DNA from: Acidimicrobiia bacterium
GTDB taxonomy: Bacteria; Actinomycetota; Acidimicrobiia; Acidimicrobiales; Ilumatobacteraceae
DNA: 13,500 nucleotides
Direction: 5' to 3'
Assembly (NCBI GenBank): GCA_013821025.1
Contig: JACDHN010000026.1
Coordinates: 1-13,500, forward strand
The notes below the pieces were generated by a model, which was given only the letters and a program-made list of their open reading frames with translations, was not told where the DNA came from and searched no databases. Positions within the stretch are counted from its first letter, which is position 1; each line of letters opens with the position of its first letter. Both the position numbers and the translations under genes were made by a program. Positions 6,994-13,500 of the stretch are shown in pieces.

Positions 6994-8387
6994 TCAGGCG
7001 AGGTCGGCGATCGCCTCGACGAGTGCCTCGGTCTCGTCGGGCGTGGTGACGATGCTCGGGCCGATCCTGAGGTAGTTGTTCCGGTACGGCGTGATACCCG
7101 TGCTGAACCCGCGCTCGAGCAGGCCGGCGAGCACCCCGAACGGCTGGACGCCGTCGATCTCGATGCAGACGATGCCAGACGACAGTTCCGGTGACATCGG
7201 TGTGGCGACGTGCACGCCGTCGAGATCGGCGACGGCCTCCTTGAACGTCGTCGCCTGCTCACGCGTGTGGGTGCGGACATTCGCCTTGCCCATCTCGTCG
7301 TGGAATCCGAACGCCTCGGCGAGCGCCCAACGATGCTCAAGGCTGTGGTAGCCGCCAGGCGTCAGGCGCGAAGCGTCCCTCGCTCTTGGTGGCTGCGCAC
7401 GATCCAACCAGGCTGTGAAGCTGTCGGCCTCGAATGGTGGGATCACGGGCTGCAACCGCTCGAGCGCCTCTGGCGACACCCACACGATGCCGGTACCTCT
7501 CGGACCGAACAGCCACTTTTGAGTCCCGCTCACGAGCACGTCGCAGCGCAGCTCCGCCGGGGTCTCCAACTCGACGCCGAGGGCGTGCACGGCGTCGACG
7601 CACAGCAGGATCCGGTCCCGTGCCCGGCGCGTGCCGTTCGCGTCTGCGATCGCTTCGCCCAACTCGGCGACGGGCAGCTTCACACCCGTTCCTGAGTGCA
7701 CCCACGTCACGGCGACGGCCCGTGTCCTCGGAGTGATGCGGTCGATCAGCCTCCCGACGAGCTCGTCGGCCGACGCCCGGCTCGGGTCGTCGTACAACGA
7801 GATCTGGTCGACTGTGGCGCCCGTCTGCTCGGCGCGCAGCCGCAGCGCCTCGTGCGTGGAGTAGAAGTCATGGGTCGTGGTGAGCACCTCGTCGCCCTCA
7901 TCCAACCGCAGGCCGCCGTAGAGGACGCCTAGGCCATGGTCGTGCTGTCGGTGAGTGCGATCTCCGTCGGCTCGGCGCCCAAGTACGCGGCTGCCGCGGC
8001 GCGCACCGCCTCGTCGGCCGGCCCCTCATGCTGGAATTGATATCCGACTGTGTCCTCGTCGAGCCCGAGCCGGTGACGATCGATGGCCTCGGCGACCCGG
8101 CGAGGGTGGGCGGCGAGCGTGAAGGCGGCGAAATGGGCGATGTCGGATGACAAGGAGAACTGGGCACGCCAGGTGACCGGATCGCCCGGATCGACAGGCG
8201 GCGGCGGTACCACGGTGCCTGTCGACGTGCCGGCCGTCGCGGTCCCGGTCGATCCGGCACCGGACGTCGATGCCGGTCCGTCGTCGGCATTGCCGCCGCC
8301 GGTACATGCACCGAGCGGAGCGAGAGCGGCGCCAGCGGCGGCGAGCACCGACCCCTGCAGCAGACGTCTCCTCGGCAACGTTCGCAT
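6994..8387 (-). pseudogene. Tat-exported class V aminotransferase-like lipoprotein, broken by a one-base frameshift
   Basis: The start is ATG at 8387. Residues 1-28 carry a twin-arginine signal (PRRRLLQG, Arg6-Arg7) and a lipobox, LGAC (Cys28), then a Gly/Ser/Thr linker to about 70. The class V fold begins near WRAQFSLS and reads to EIALTDSTTM, where the frame runs into TAG at 7931-7929. One base added at the G run (7935-7934) turns the sequence into GLGVLYGGLRLDEGDEVLTT and continues to the stop at 6994. The repaired gene is exactly 465 codons including stop, about 464 residues. The PLP lysine is in SGTQKWLFGPRGTG (Lys codon 7518-7516, residue 291 after repair). Relatives are PLP-dependent enzymes of the isopenicillin-N-epimerase/cysteine-desulfurase superfamily. 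The substrate is unknown. Tat export would let the enzyme fold with PLP in the cytoplasm before leaving it. It may be a true pseudogene or a sequencing error. Confidence 0.82.
7929..7937 (-). other. Frameshift point in the aminotransferase-like gene
   Basis: The minus strand reads ATG GCC TAG here. Inserting a single G after ATG gives ATG GGC CTA GGC, which joins the two halves of one protein without loss of family residues. The defect therefore looks like the loss of one G from a short G run. No slippery heptamer or downstream structure suggesting programmed frameshifting was noticed. Confidence 0.75.
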
Positions 8388-8399
8388 CGCCCGATCGTA
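8388..8399 (-). promoter_or_regulatory. Probable -10 element TACGAT, leaderless spacing to aminotransferase ATG
   Basis: On the minus strand TACGAT (8399-8394), then CGGGCG, then ATG at 8387. The spacing is the same six bases as at kgd and the lipoprotein. This decides the start over an in-frame ATG/GTG further upstream (8453), which would place 22 unrelated residues before the Tat signal. Confidence 0.55.
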
Positions 8400-8450
8400 G
8401 GCGGCGGTCGGGGACGGAGTGGGTCGTCGAAGCGCCGAACGGGCATCCAC

Positions 8451-8462
8451 CACAATGGGACG
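8451..8462 (+). promoter_or_regulatory. Relic -10-like CACAAT six bases before the antiporter GTG
   Basis: CACAAT (8451-8456) plus GGGACG leads to GTG at 8463. It differs from a TANNNT hexamer only in the first base and keeps the six-base spacing seen elsewhere. It lies in a 75-base divergent region shared with the aminotransferase gene, whose own element faces the other way at 8399-8394. Confidence 0.3.
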
Positions 8463-8763
8463 GTGGAATTGGGGCTTGCCGTCGACGAGATCGTCCTGGC
8501 CGTCGGAGCACTGTTGACGCTCGGCGTGCTCGGGGCGGGCATCGCCAGTCGTTTCCAGCTACCCGGCATCGTCGTGTCGCCGGGGCTCGGGATGGCACTC
8601 GGCAGCGACGGGTTGGACTGGATCGACATCGGCGCCGGGCGAGCTCGATTGGGTACAGAGCCTGAGCGTGATGGCGCTGGTGCTGATCCTGTTCGACGGT
8701 GGCCTGTCCACGTCCACAAGGGCCGGCGCCGGTCCCCGCCCCCCAGCAGGCACCAGCCGTTAG
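8463..8763 (+). pseudogene. Truncated 5' fragment of a CPA1-type (NhaP/CvrA-like) cation/proton antiporter
   Basis: From GTG at 8463 the first 58 or so codons read as the first transmembrane segments of a monovalent cation/proton antiporter: ELGLAVDEIVLAVGALLTL, then SRFQLPGIVV and LGMALGSDGLDWIDIG. The frame is then lost at a GGG run (8637-8639). Reading one base later gives GELDWVQSLSVMALVLILF followed by DGGLSTS, where ILFDGGL is the signature of this family. Similarity stops near 8720, and TAG at 8761-8763 closes the frame 13 bases before ettA. Intact family members have roughly 400-600 residues with a dozen membrane helices, so about four fifths is missing. Removing one G of the run would restore the early frame, but the truncation would remain. 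VVSPGLG in place of the usual VVFLGLG hints at further decay. No function is expected. Confidence 0.75.
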
Positions 8764-8766
8764 CCT
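8761..8766 (+). promoter_or_regulatory. Possible -10 TAGCCT for ettA
   Basis: TAGCCT, ten bases before the ettA ATG at 8777, fits a TANNNT -10 hexamer with a leader of only a few bases. It includes the TAG that closes the antiporter remnant. No Shine-Dalgarno sequence is evident before the ATG. Weak evidence. Confidence 0.3.
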
Positions 8767-8776
8767 CGACGGCCTC

Positions 8777-10453
8777 ATGGCCCACGAGTTCATCTATACG
8801 TGCCACCGCCTTGCCCGGCACCACCCGCCCGACAGGACCGTGCTGGAGAACATCTCGCTGTCGTTCTACCCTGGCGCCAAGATCGGCGTCATCGGTGCCA
8901 ACGGCGCCGGAAAGTCGTCGCTGCTGCGCATCATGGCAGGGCTCGACGACGGCTACTCCGGCGAGGCGCGCCTAACGCCCGGTTTCAGCGTCGGCTACCT
9001 CGCCCAGGAGCCCCAACTCGATCCGGTCAAGGACGTGCGCGGCAACGTCATGGACGGGGTCGCAGACGTACAGGCGATCATCGATCGGTACAACGAGGTG
9101 ATGGCCATGTGGGCCGACCCCGACGCCGACTACGAGAAGATCGGCGCGCTGCAGGCGACGCTCGAGGACAAGATCGTCGCCGCCGACGCCTGGAGTCTCG
9201 ATCGCAACGTCGAGATCGCCATGGATGCGCTGCGCTGCCCGCCCGACGACGCCGACGTCATCACGCTGTCGGGTGGCGAGCGGCGCCGTGTTGCGCTGTG
9301 CCGCCTGCTGCTGTCGCGCCCCGACCTGCTCCTGCTCGACGAGCCGACGAACCACCTCGACGCTGAGAGCGTCGAATGGCTGGAGCGCTTCCTCGGCGAC
9401 TACCAGGGCACGGTCATCGCCATCACCCACGACCGGTACTTCCTCGACAACGTGGCGCAATGGATCCTGGAGCTGGATCGAGGGCGCGGCATCCCGTTCG
9501 AGGGCAACTACTCGTCGTGGCTCGACCAGAAGCACGAGCGTCTGGCTCGCGAGACGAAGTCGAACGAGGCCCGCAGACGATCGCTGGAGCGGGAGCTGGA
9601 GTGGGTGCGGATGGCGCCCAAGGCCCGCCAAGCGAAGGGAAAGGCCCGGCTGGCAGCGTACGAGAAGCTGCGCTCGGAGGCCGAGGCCACGAACGGGATC
9701 GACCGCCGTCTCGAGATCGCCATCCCGCCGGGGGACCGCCTCGGCGAGACGGTGATCGAGGTCGATCATCTGCGCAAGGGCTTCGGCGACCGGCTGCTGA
9801 TCGAGGACATGTCGTTCTCGCTCCCCCGCGCCGGCATCGTCGGCATCATCGGACCGAACGGTGCAGGCAAGACCACGCTGTTCCGGATGTTGACCGGCGT
9901 CGAGTCACCCGACGACGGTTCTGTGATCATCGGCGACACGGTGCAGCTGGCGTACGTCGACCAGAGCCGCGACGAGCTCGACGCGGCCAAGACGGTGTAC
10001 GAGGAGATCACCGACGGCGTCGACCACATCAAGGTCGGCAACCGGGAGATGCCGGGACGGGCATACGTCGCCAGTTTCAACTTCCGCGGTGCCGACCAGC
10101 AGAAGCTGGTGGGCGATCTGTCGGGTGGCGAGCGCAACCGATTGCACCTGGCGAGGGTGTTGCGCACCGGCGGCAACGTGCTGCTGCTGGACGAGCCGAC
10201 GAACGACCTCGACGTCGACACACTGAGGGCGCTGGAGACCGGCCTGGAGAATTTCCCTGGCTGTGCCGTGGTGATCAGCCACGACCGCTGGTTCCTCGAC
10301 CGTGTCGCCACCCACGTGCTGGCCTTCGAAGGCGACAGCCAGGTGCGCTGGTTCGAGGGCAACTTCTCCGAGTACGAGGAGTGGCGCCGCAAACAGCTGG
10401 GCGCCGATGCAGAACAGCCGCACCGCATCAAGTTCAAGAAACTCGCCAGCTGA
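8777..10453 (+). CDS. ettA: Energy-dependent translational throttle protein EttA (ABC-F ATPase)
   Basis: 558 residues from ATG at 8777, nearly the length of E. coli EttA (555). It begins MAHEFIYTCHRL, the typical EttA N-terminus, and has two soluble ATPase domains with no membrane segment. Domain 1 has Walker A GANGAGKS (40-47), signature LSGGERRR (164-171) and Walker B LLLLDEPTNHLD (184-195). The tRNA-interacting linker follows, with GNYSSWLDQKHERLA and LEWVRMAPKARQAKGKARL. Domain 2 has GPNGAGKT (359-366), LSGGERNR (448-455) and LLLDEPTNDLD (469-479). The glutamates after both Walker B aspartates are kept, so both sites should hydrolyse ATP. By family knowledge it binds the ribosomal E site and gates entry into elongation according to ATP/ADP balance. 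The frame extends upstream to 8699, but those 26 residues are Pro-rich antiporter-remnant sequence. Confidence 0.97.
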   Translation: MAHEFIYTCHRLARHHPPDRTVLENISLSFYPGAKIGVIGANGAGKSSLLRIMAGLDDGYSGEARLTPGFSVGYLAQEPQLDPVKDVRGNVMDGVADVQAIIDRYNEVMAMWADPDADYEKIGALQATLEDKIVAADAWSLDRNVEIAMDALRCPPDDADVITLSGGERRRVALCRLLLSRPDLLLLDEPTNHLDAESVEWLERFLGDYQGTVIAITHDRYFLDNVAQWILELDRGRGIPFEGNYSSWLDQKHERLARETKSNEARRRSLERELEWVRMAPKARQAKGKARLAAYEKLRSEAEATNGIDRRLEIAIPPGDRLGETVIEVDHLRKGFGDRLLIEDMSFSLPRAGIVGIIGPNGAGKTTLFRMLTGVESPDDGSVIIGDTVQLAYVDQSRDELDAAKTVYEEITDGVDHIKVGNREMPGRAYVASFNFRGADQQKLVGDLSGGERNRLHLARVLRTGGNVLLLDEPTNDLDVDTLRALETGLENFPGCAVVISHDRWFLDRVATHVLAFEGDSQVRWFEGNFSEYEEWRRKQLGADAEQPHRIKFKKLAS

Positions 10454-10497
10454 GAGCGGCATCTGGTTCCGGCGGGGGACGACCGTCGCGCCGGGAG

Positions 10498-10533
10498 TAC
10501 CGTGGCACGTACGCGGACGTCGGCGACGAGGAG
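10498..10533 (+). promoter_or_regulatory. Possible -10 TACCGT and Shine-Dalgarno GAGGAG before the Hsp70-like gene
   Basis: TACCGT (10498-10503) could be a -10 element giving a leader of roughly 28 bases. GAGGAG (10528-10533) lies four bases before ATG at 10538. This is the clearest Shine-Dalgarno in the window and decides the start over the in-frame GTG at 10502. That GTG also has a GGGAG four bases upstream, so the longer form is not excluded. Confidence 0.45.
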
Positions 10534-10537
10534 ATCG

Positions 10538-12172
10538 ATGGCGACTGGGGGTGCTCACGACCGACCTACCACCTGGGTGTTGGGTCTCGACGTCACCTCG
10601 ACCCGCACCGTGGCCGCCTCCCGCGCACCCGGTCAGGCTGCAGTGGTCCTCGAGGGTCTCCCACACGGTCCCGAAGCTGGTGTCTCTGCGGCGTGGCTCG
10701 GCCTCGCATACGGGCGCGCCGTCGGCCGGACCGGTTGCCCACCCGGCGAAGTGCGGCTCGCTTGTCCGGCAACGTGGACCCCGGCGCGCCGGCAACGACT
10801 TCTCGATGACGCCGTTGAGGCCGGACTCGCCGCTCCGGTCGTCGTGTTGGCACCGGTCGCCGCCGCACTGGCGTACGCAGACCGGCACGCCGTCATCGAC
10901 GGGTCGTATCTGCTCGTTTGCCGGCTCGACCATGAACACTTCGAAGGTGCTGTCGTGCAAGCGAGAAGTTCGGGCTACGAGCCCATTGGCCCCGCCAGCG
11001 GAGGGCGGATCGGCATCGGAACGACGATCGAGCACGACGCCGGGCTTGCTCGCGCCGTCGCCCAGCTCGGCGAGCTGGAAGATGTCGAGGGTCTGACGCC
11101 CGATTGGATCTCGACGGTTCTCATCGTCGGCGACGACGCTCGGATTCCTACGCTGCGACGGTTGCTGGCCGACTCACATCCTGGCGCACCGATCCACGAT
11201 CGGAACGACGTCGCCTCCGCGGTCAGCATCGGTGCCACGCACCCGTTGGCGGCTCTTGCTCCCCGATGCCCTCCGGCGGACACCAGCTGCGGTCACGTGC
11301 TCGTGCCGACCCCAGTTGCAGACGCGTTCGAGGTGTTGAACACGGACTGGGACTTCGACGCCCGGCAACACTCCCCCGACGCTGGACCCTTACGGCGCCG
11401 CAGGCTGGCGATGGCAGGCACCGCCGTGCTGACGCTGATCAGCACCATGATTGTGCTCTCGGACGCGACGCCGCCGGGCGGCCGGTCCGCCTGGTCACCG
11501 GTGGCATCCCCGCCCACCGTTCCCCTTCCTCCGGCCATGGATCCGCAACCAGCCGGACACTGGATCCTCCCCAAGGGCTATCCCCCCGGCGAAAGGCCGC
11601 TCGCCATGGTTGGGTTCGATGCCGTGCTGACACACCTCGACGTCAAGCGGGAATGGGACGAGAACATCGCCGGCGCGCGAACCGACCTCGGACACGTCTG
11701 CGGGCGACGTGCGCCGAACCTGGCCTTGATATCCATCAGGAGGAGGTTCACCTCCTCGACGGGTGACGAGAAGCTGGCGAACGCCGTGAGCACGTTCACC
11801 AATCCGGTCACCGCCCAGGCATCGCTCATGGAGGTTGAACGCAACTTCGCAGCGTGCGCCGACTACGAGACGTCCGACAACGGACGGTCCGTCAGAATCG
11901 TGATCATTCCGTATCCGCCGGCGCAACGGCCGCGCCACGGCGAGGCGGCCTTCGCCGTGTCCGCAAGCACAGCCGAAGGTGCGAAAGGGCCCACGTCGGT
12001 CCTGTTGTACGGAGTCGTTCGACACGACCGCTACGTCACCGAGGTCGAGTACTCGGCGACGACTCTGCGCCGCGGCACCCAGGGCCGAGCAACGGTGAGC
12101 GACGCCCACCGTCACCGGTTCGAACAGATGTTGCGCCGGGCATCAGATCGACTTGAGCGCATCGTCGGCTGA
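10538..12172 (+). CDS. Membrane protein with degenerate Hsp70-like ATPase domain and extracytoplasmic sensor-like domain
   Basis: 544 residues from ATG at 10538. Residues 13-240 follow the Hsp70/actin-fold plan but with worn motifs: WVLGLDVTSTRT (phosphate-1, usually GIDLGTTNS), LLVCRLDHEHFEGAVV (phosphate-2, usually DLGGGTFD) and VLIVGDDARIPTLRRLL (adenosine loop, usually VGGSSRIP). Nucleotide hydrolysis is therefore doubtful. A basic stretch RRRR (286-289) precedes one hydrophobic helix (about 290-308), putting the C-terminus outside the cell. After a Pro-rich linker (312-340), residues 341-544 form a domain with Cys388 and Cys440, strands RIVIIPYP and RYVTEVEY, and a final helix. This recalls the PknH-type sensor domain of actinobacteria, a weak inference. 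There is no Hsp70 substrate-binding domain. The role is unknown; inside-outside signalling or envelope scaffolding is speculation. The stop lies 8 bases from the convergent MFS gene. Confidence 0.75.
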   Translation: MATGGAHDRPTTWVLGLDVTSTRTVAASRAPGQAAVVLEGLPHGPEAGVSAAWLGLAYGRAVGRTGCPPGEVRLACPATWTPARRQRLLDDAVEAGLAAPVVVLAPVAAALAYADRHAVIDGSYLLVCRLDHEHFEGAVVQARSSGYEPIGPASGGRIGIGTTIEHDAGLARAVAQLGELEDVEGLTPDWISTVLIVGDDARIPTLRRLLADSHPGAPIHDRNDVASAVSIGATHPLAALAPRCPPADTSCGHVLVPTPVADAFEVLNTDWDFDARQHSPDAGPLRRRRLAMAGTAVLTLISTMIVLSDATPPGGRSAWSPVASPPTVPLPPAMDPQPAGHWILPKGYPPGERPLAMVGFDAVLTHLDVKREWDENIAGARTDLGHVCGRRAPNLALISIRRRFTSSTGDEKLANAVSTFTNPVTAQASLMEVERNFAACADYETSDNGRSVRIVIIPYPPAQRPRHGEAAFAVSASTAEGAKGPTSVLLYGVVRHDRYVTEVEYSATTLRRGTQGRATVSDAHRHRFEQMLRRASDRLERIVG

Positions 12173-12180
12173 TCGGCCGT

Positions 12181-13446
12181 TCAGAGTGGAGGCGGTACGT
12201 CCGGCTCGGGTACGCCGTCGGCTCGCGGCGATCCGGAGGGCGCAGGCGCGGCGGCTGAAGCGGTGAGCGCCGGCAACAGTTGAACCGTTCGCCGCACCCA
12301 GACGCCGCCGAGCACGGCCAGCGCGGTCACGACGGACAGCACGATCACATAGGCCGTGCGTGTCCTGGCCAGCGAGCTGACGATCACCGGCATCGTCATC
12401 GCCGCGTAGGCAGCGGCGTAGAACGATCCGGTCATCGCGCCGCGGGCCGAAGGCGTCGTCAGCACGTCGACGAATCGCAGCCCCGACACCAACGCCAATC
12501 CCGATGCCGCACCGAGTAGCGCGGCGCCGGGAAACGTCAATGCCCACATGTCGGTGGCGAAGGCGATCACGCCGAGCAGGCATCCGGCGGCACCGCAGGC
12601 GAACGCCCACGGCGCTGCCCGTACCGCACCGAGCCGGGCGACCATCCGCTGAGCAGAAAAGATGGCCACTGCCGTGATGCCCGCCACCACTCCGGTGACG
12701 AAGACGGCCACCGAGGCCATGACGGGCCGCAGCAGCACCGGGAACAGCCCGAGCGACATGGAGGCGAATCCGAACACGCACAGCGCCGTCGGGACGACGA
12801 CGGTGAGGAACACGCGACGCGTGGCAGCGGGAACGCCGAGGCTGGGGCGAAAGGGCCGGTGCTCAACGTGAACGGTCTCGGGCACGCGCAAGGCAGCGAG
12901 CAGCCCGATGACGACGACAGCGATGTGCACGAGGTACGACAGGTGTAGCGGCCACGGCGCCCACTGGCCGAGGATCCCGGCGATGACGGGCCCGCCGCCG
13001 AACCCGGAGTACAGGATCATGCTCGTCAGCCGCGACGGCCACAGCGGATCCTCGGTCGGCTCGACCTCCTGCATCCAGGCGCTGGCGACGACGAACACCA
13101 CGCCCGACACGGCGCCGAGCATGAGGCGGGCGACGAACAGCACGGCCAGGCTCTCCGACCCGGCCAGGAACAGCGCCGATGCCACGCCAGAGGCGGCGAT
13201 GCCGGGCACCATCACCTTCCTGCGGCCGAGCACATCGGACGCCGGGCCAGCCCACATCAGCGTCGGAACGAGCCCGATCGGGTACACGGCGAACAGCGCA
13301 GTGACGGTCCATGCCGACAGATCGAGCCGGTCCTGGTAGATCAGCAGCAACGGCGTCGACACATTCGTACCCAGCGCCACCGAGAACAGCGCCACCGACA
13401 GGGCGCGCCGGGGCCGATGGGCGACCACGGCCGCTCCGCCGGGCAC
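12181..13446 (-). CDS. Major facilitator superfamily transporter, probable proton-coupled exporter
   Basis: 421 residues from GTG at 13446, with about twelve hydrophobic helices, the standard MFS length. After helix 2 comes motif A, GPASDVLGRRKVM (67-79; Asp71, Arg75, Arg76). In helix 5, GFGGGPVIAGIL matches the GP-containing motif C of drug/proton antiporters, which favours an exporter, but the substrate cannot be named. The last 25 or so residues are a Pro/Ala/Ser-rich cytoplasmic tail. The start is uncertain: GTG at 13446 has no good Shine-Dalgarno, GTG at 13428 has GGAG five bases upstream, and the frame stays open to the window end. All alternatives precede helix 1. The gene converges on the Hsp70-like gene. 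Confidence 0.88.
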   Translation of the reverse strand: MPGGAAVVAHRPRRALSVALFSVALGTNVSTPLLLIYQDRLDLSAWTVTALFAVYPIGLVPTLMWAGPASDVLGRRKVMVPGIAASGVASALFLAGSESLAVLFVARLMLGAVSGVVFVVASAWMQEVEPTEDPLWPSRLTSMILYSGFGGGPVIAGILGQWAPWPLHLSYLVHIAVVVIGLLAALRVPETVHVEHRPFRPSLGVPAATRRVFLTVVVPTALCVFGFASMSLGLFPVLLRPVMASVAVFVTGVVAGITAVAIFSAQRMVARLGAVRAAPWAFACGAAGCLLGVIAFATDMWALTFPGAALLGAASGLALVSGLRFVDVLTTPSARGAMTGSFYAAAYAAMTMPVIVSSLARTRTAYVIVLSVVTALAVLGGVWVRRTVQLLPALTASAAAPAPSGSPRADGVPEPDVPPPL

Positions 13447-13471
13447 CTTGACGTCTTCGATCAGGCAGCCA

Positions 13472-13481
13472 ACCCTACGAT
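13472..13481. promoter_or_regulatory. Overlapping divergent -10-like hexamers at the right edge
   Basis: The plus strand holds ACCCTACGAT. TACGAT (13476-13481) could serve a gene leaving the window to the right, and its reverse complement contains TAGGGT (13477-13472), which could serve the MFS gene with a leader of about 19 bases. The two hexamers share two bases. The same ten bases, ACCCTACGAT, occur on the minus strand at 2514-2505 before the lipoprotein gene. An ATG at 13480 overlaps the plus-strand element and opens a frame to the window end. Too little sequence remains to call a gene. Confidence 0.3.
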
Positions 13482-13500
13482 GGGCGCGACGCGTCGGTAC

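Noticed and set aside
6951..7340. Extended N-terminus of kgd from an upstream start
   Set aside because: The extra 130 residues are Ser/Arg-rich, overlap the aminotransferase coding frame and do not resemble Kgd. The family sequence begins right after GTG 6950.
7929..7937. Programmed ribosomal frameshifting in the aminotransferase
   Set aside because: No slippery heptamer, internal Shine-Dalgarno or clear downstream structure was noticed, and such enzymes are not known to use recoding. A simple one-base loss explains it better.
8699..8776. Upstream start for ettA
   Set aside because: The added Pro/Ala-rich residues come from the antiporter remnant. The EttA family N-terminus starts at ATG 8777.
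7898..8824. Long minus-strand frames across the aminotransferase and antiporter region (7898-8824 and 8026-8793)
   Set aside because: They overlap recognisable sequences in other frames, are Pro/Arg-rich and show no domain.
10469..10494. Hairpin CCGGCG/CGCCGG after ettA as a terminator
   Set aside because: It has only six pairs, a 14-base loop and no T-run. In this base composition such stems are common by chance.
12166..12179. Hairpin CGGC-TGATCG-GCCG between the convergent genes as a bidirectional terminator
   Set aside because: The four-pair stem without T-runs on either side is too weak to support a call.
1..13500. Defence system, prophage, integrative element or biosynthetic cluster
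   Set aside because: No integrase, transposase, terminal repeats, restriction, toxin-antitoxin or synthase signatures were seen. The genes are mostly chromosomal housekeeping or envelope types.

Overview
This is a G+C-rich window with strongly biased third codon positions and actinobacterial gene content, above all a one-piece 2-oxoglutarate decarboxylase/dehydrogenase with a fused E2-like domain (Kgd). I infer an actinomycete, possibly of the Acidimicrobiia type. Taxonomy cannot be settled by eye. No rRNA, tRNA, CRISPR array, insertion sequence or phage gene was seen, and no gap between genes exceeds 300 bases.

Minus-strand block, about 1-8390, read right to left: (1) a Tat-exported, lipobox-bearing class V aminotransferase-like protein (8387 to 6994) broken by an apparent one-base deletion; (2) kgd (6950 to 3153), the 2-oxoglutarate step of the TCA cycle; (3) a small DinB-fold protein (3096 to 2599); (4) a lipoprotein with a 15-bp in-frame repeat stalk (2498 to 1647); (5) an NYN-nuclease/S1/Lys-Ala-tail RNA-binding protein that starts at 1650, overlaps the lipoprotein stop as ATGA, and runs off the left edge. 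It stays open for all 550 codons visible.

Plus-strand block, 8463-12172: a decayed 5' fragment of a CPA1-type cation/proton antiporter (8463-8763), truncated directly against ettA (8777-10453, a ribosome-binding ABC-F ATPase). Next is an unusual membrane protein with a degenerate Hsp70-like ATPase domain, one transmembrane helix and an extracytoplasmic sensor-like domain (10538-12172). It converges, with an 8-bp gap, on a minus-strand MFS transporter (13446 to 12181). Possible divergent promoters lie at the right edge.

The clearest non-coding pattern is a recurring TACGAT hexamer ending exactly six bases before the chosen start of the lipoprotein, kgd and aminotransferase genes. Variants at the same spacing precede the DinB and antiporter genes. 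This is the expected geometry of a sigma-70-type -10 element driving leaderless mRNAs, and it also settles several start codons. It suggests that most minus-strand genes are transcribed separately rather than as one operon. The genes share no obvious pathway: they are central metabolism, translation, RNA binding, cell envelope and transport.
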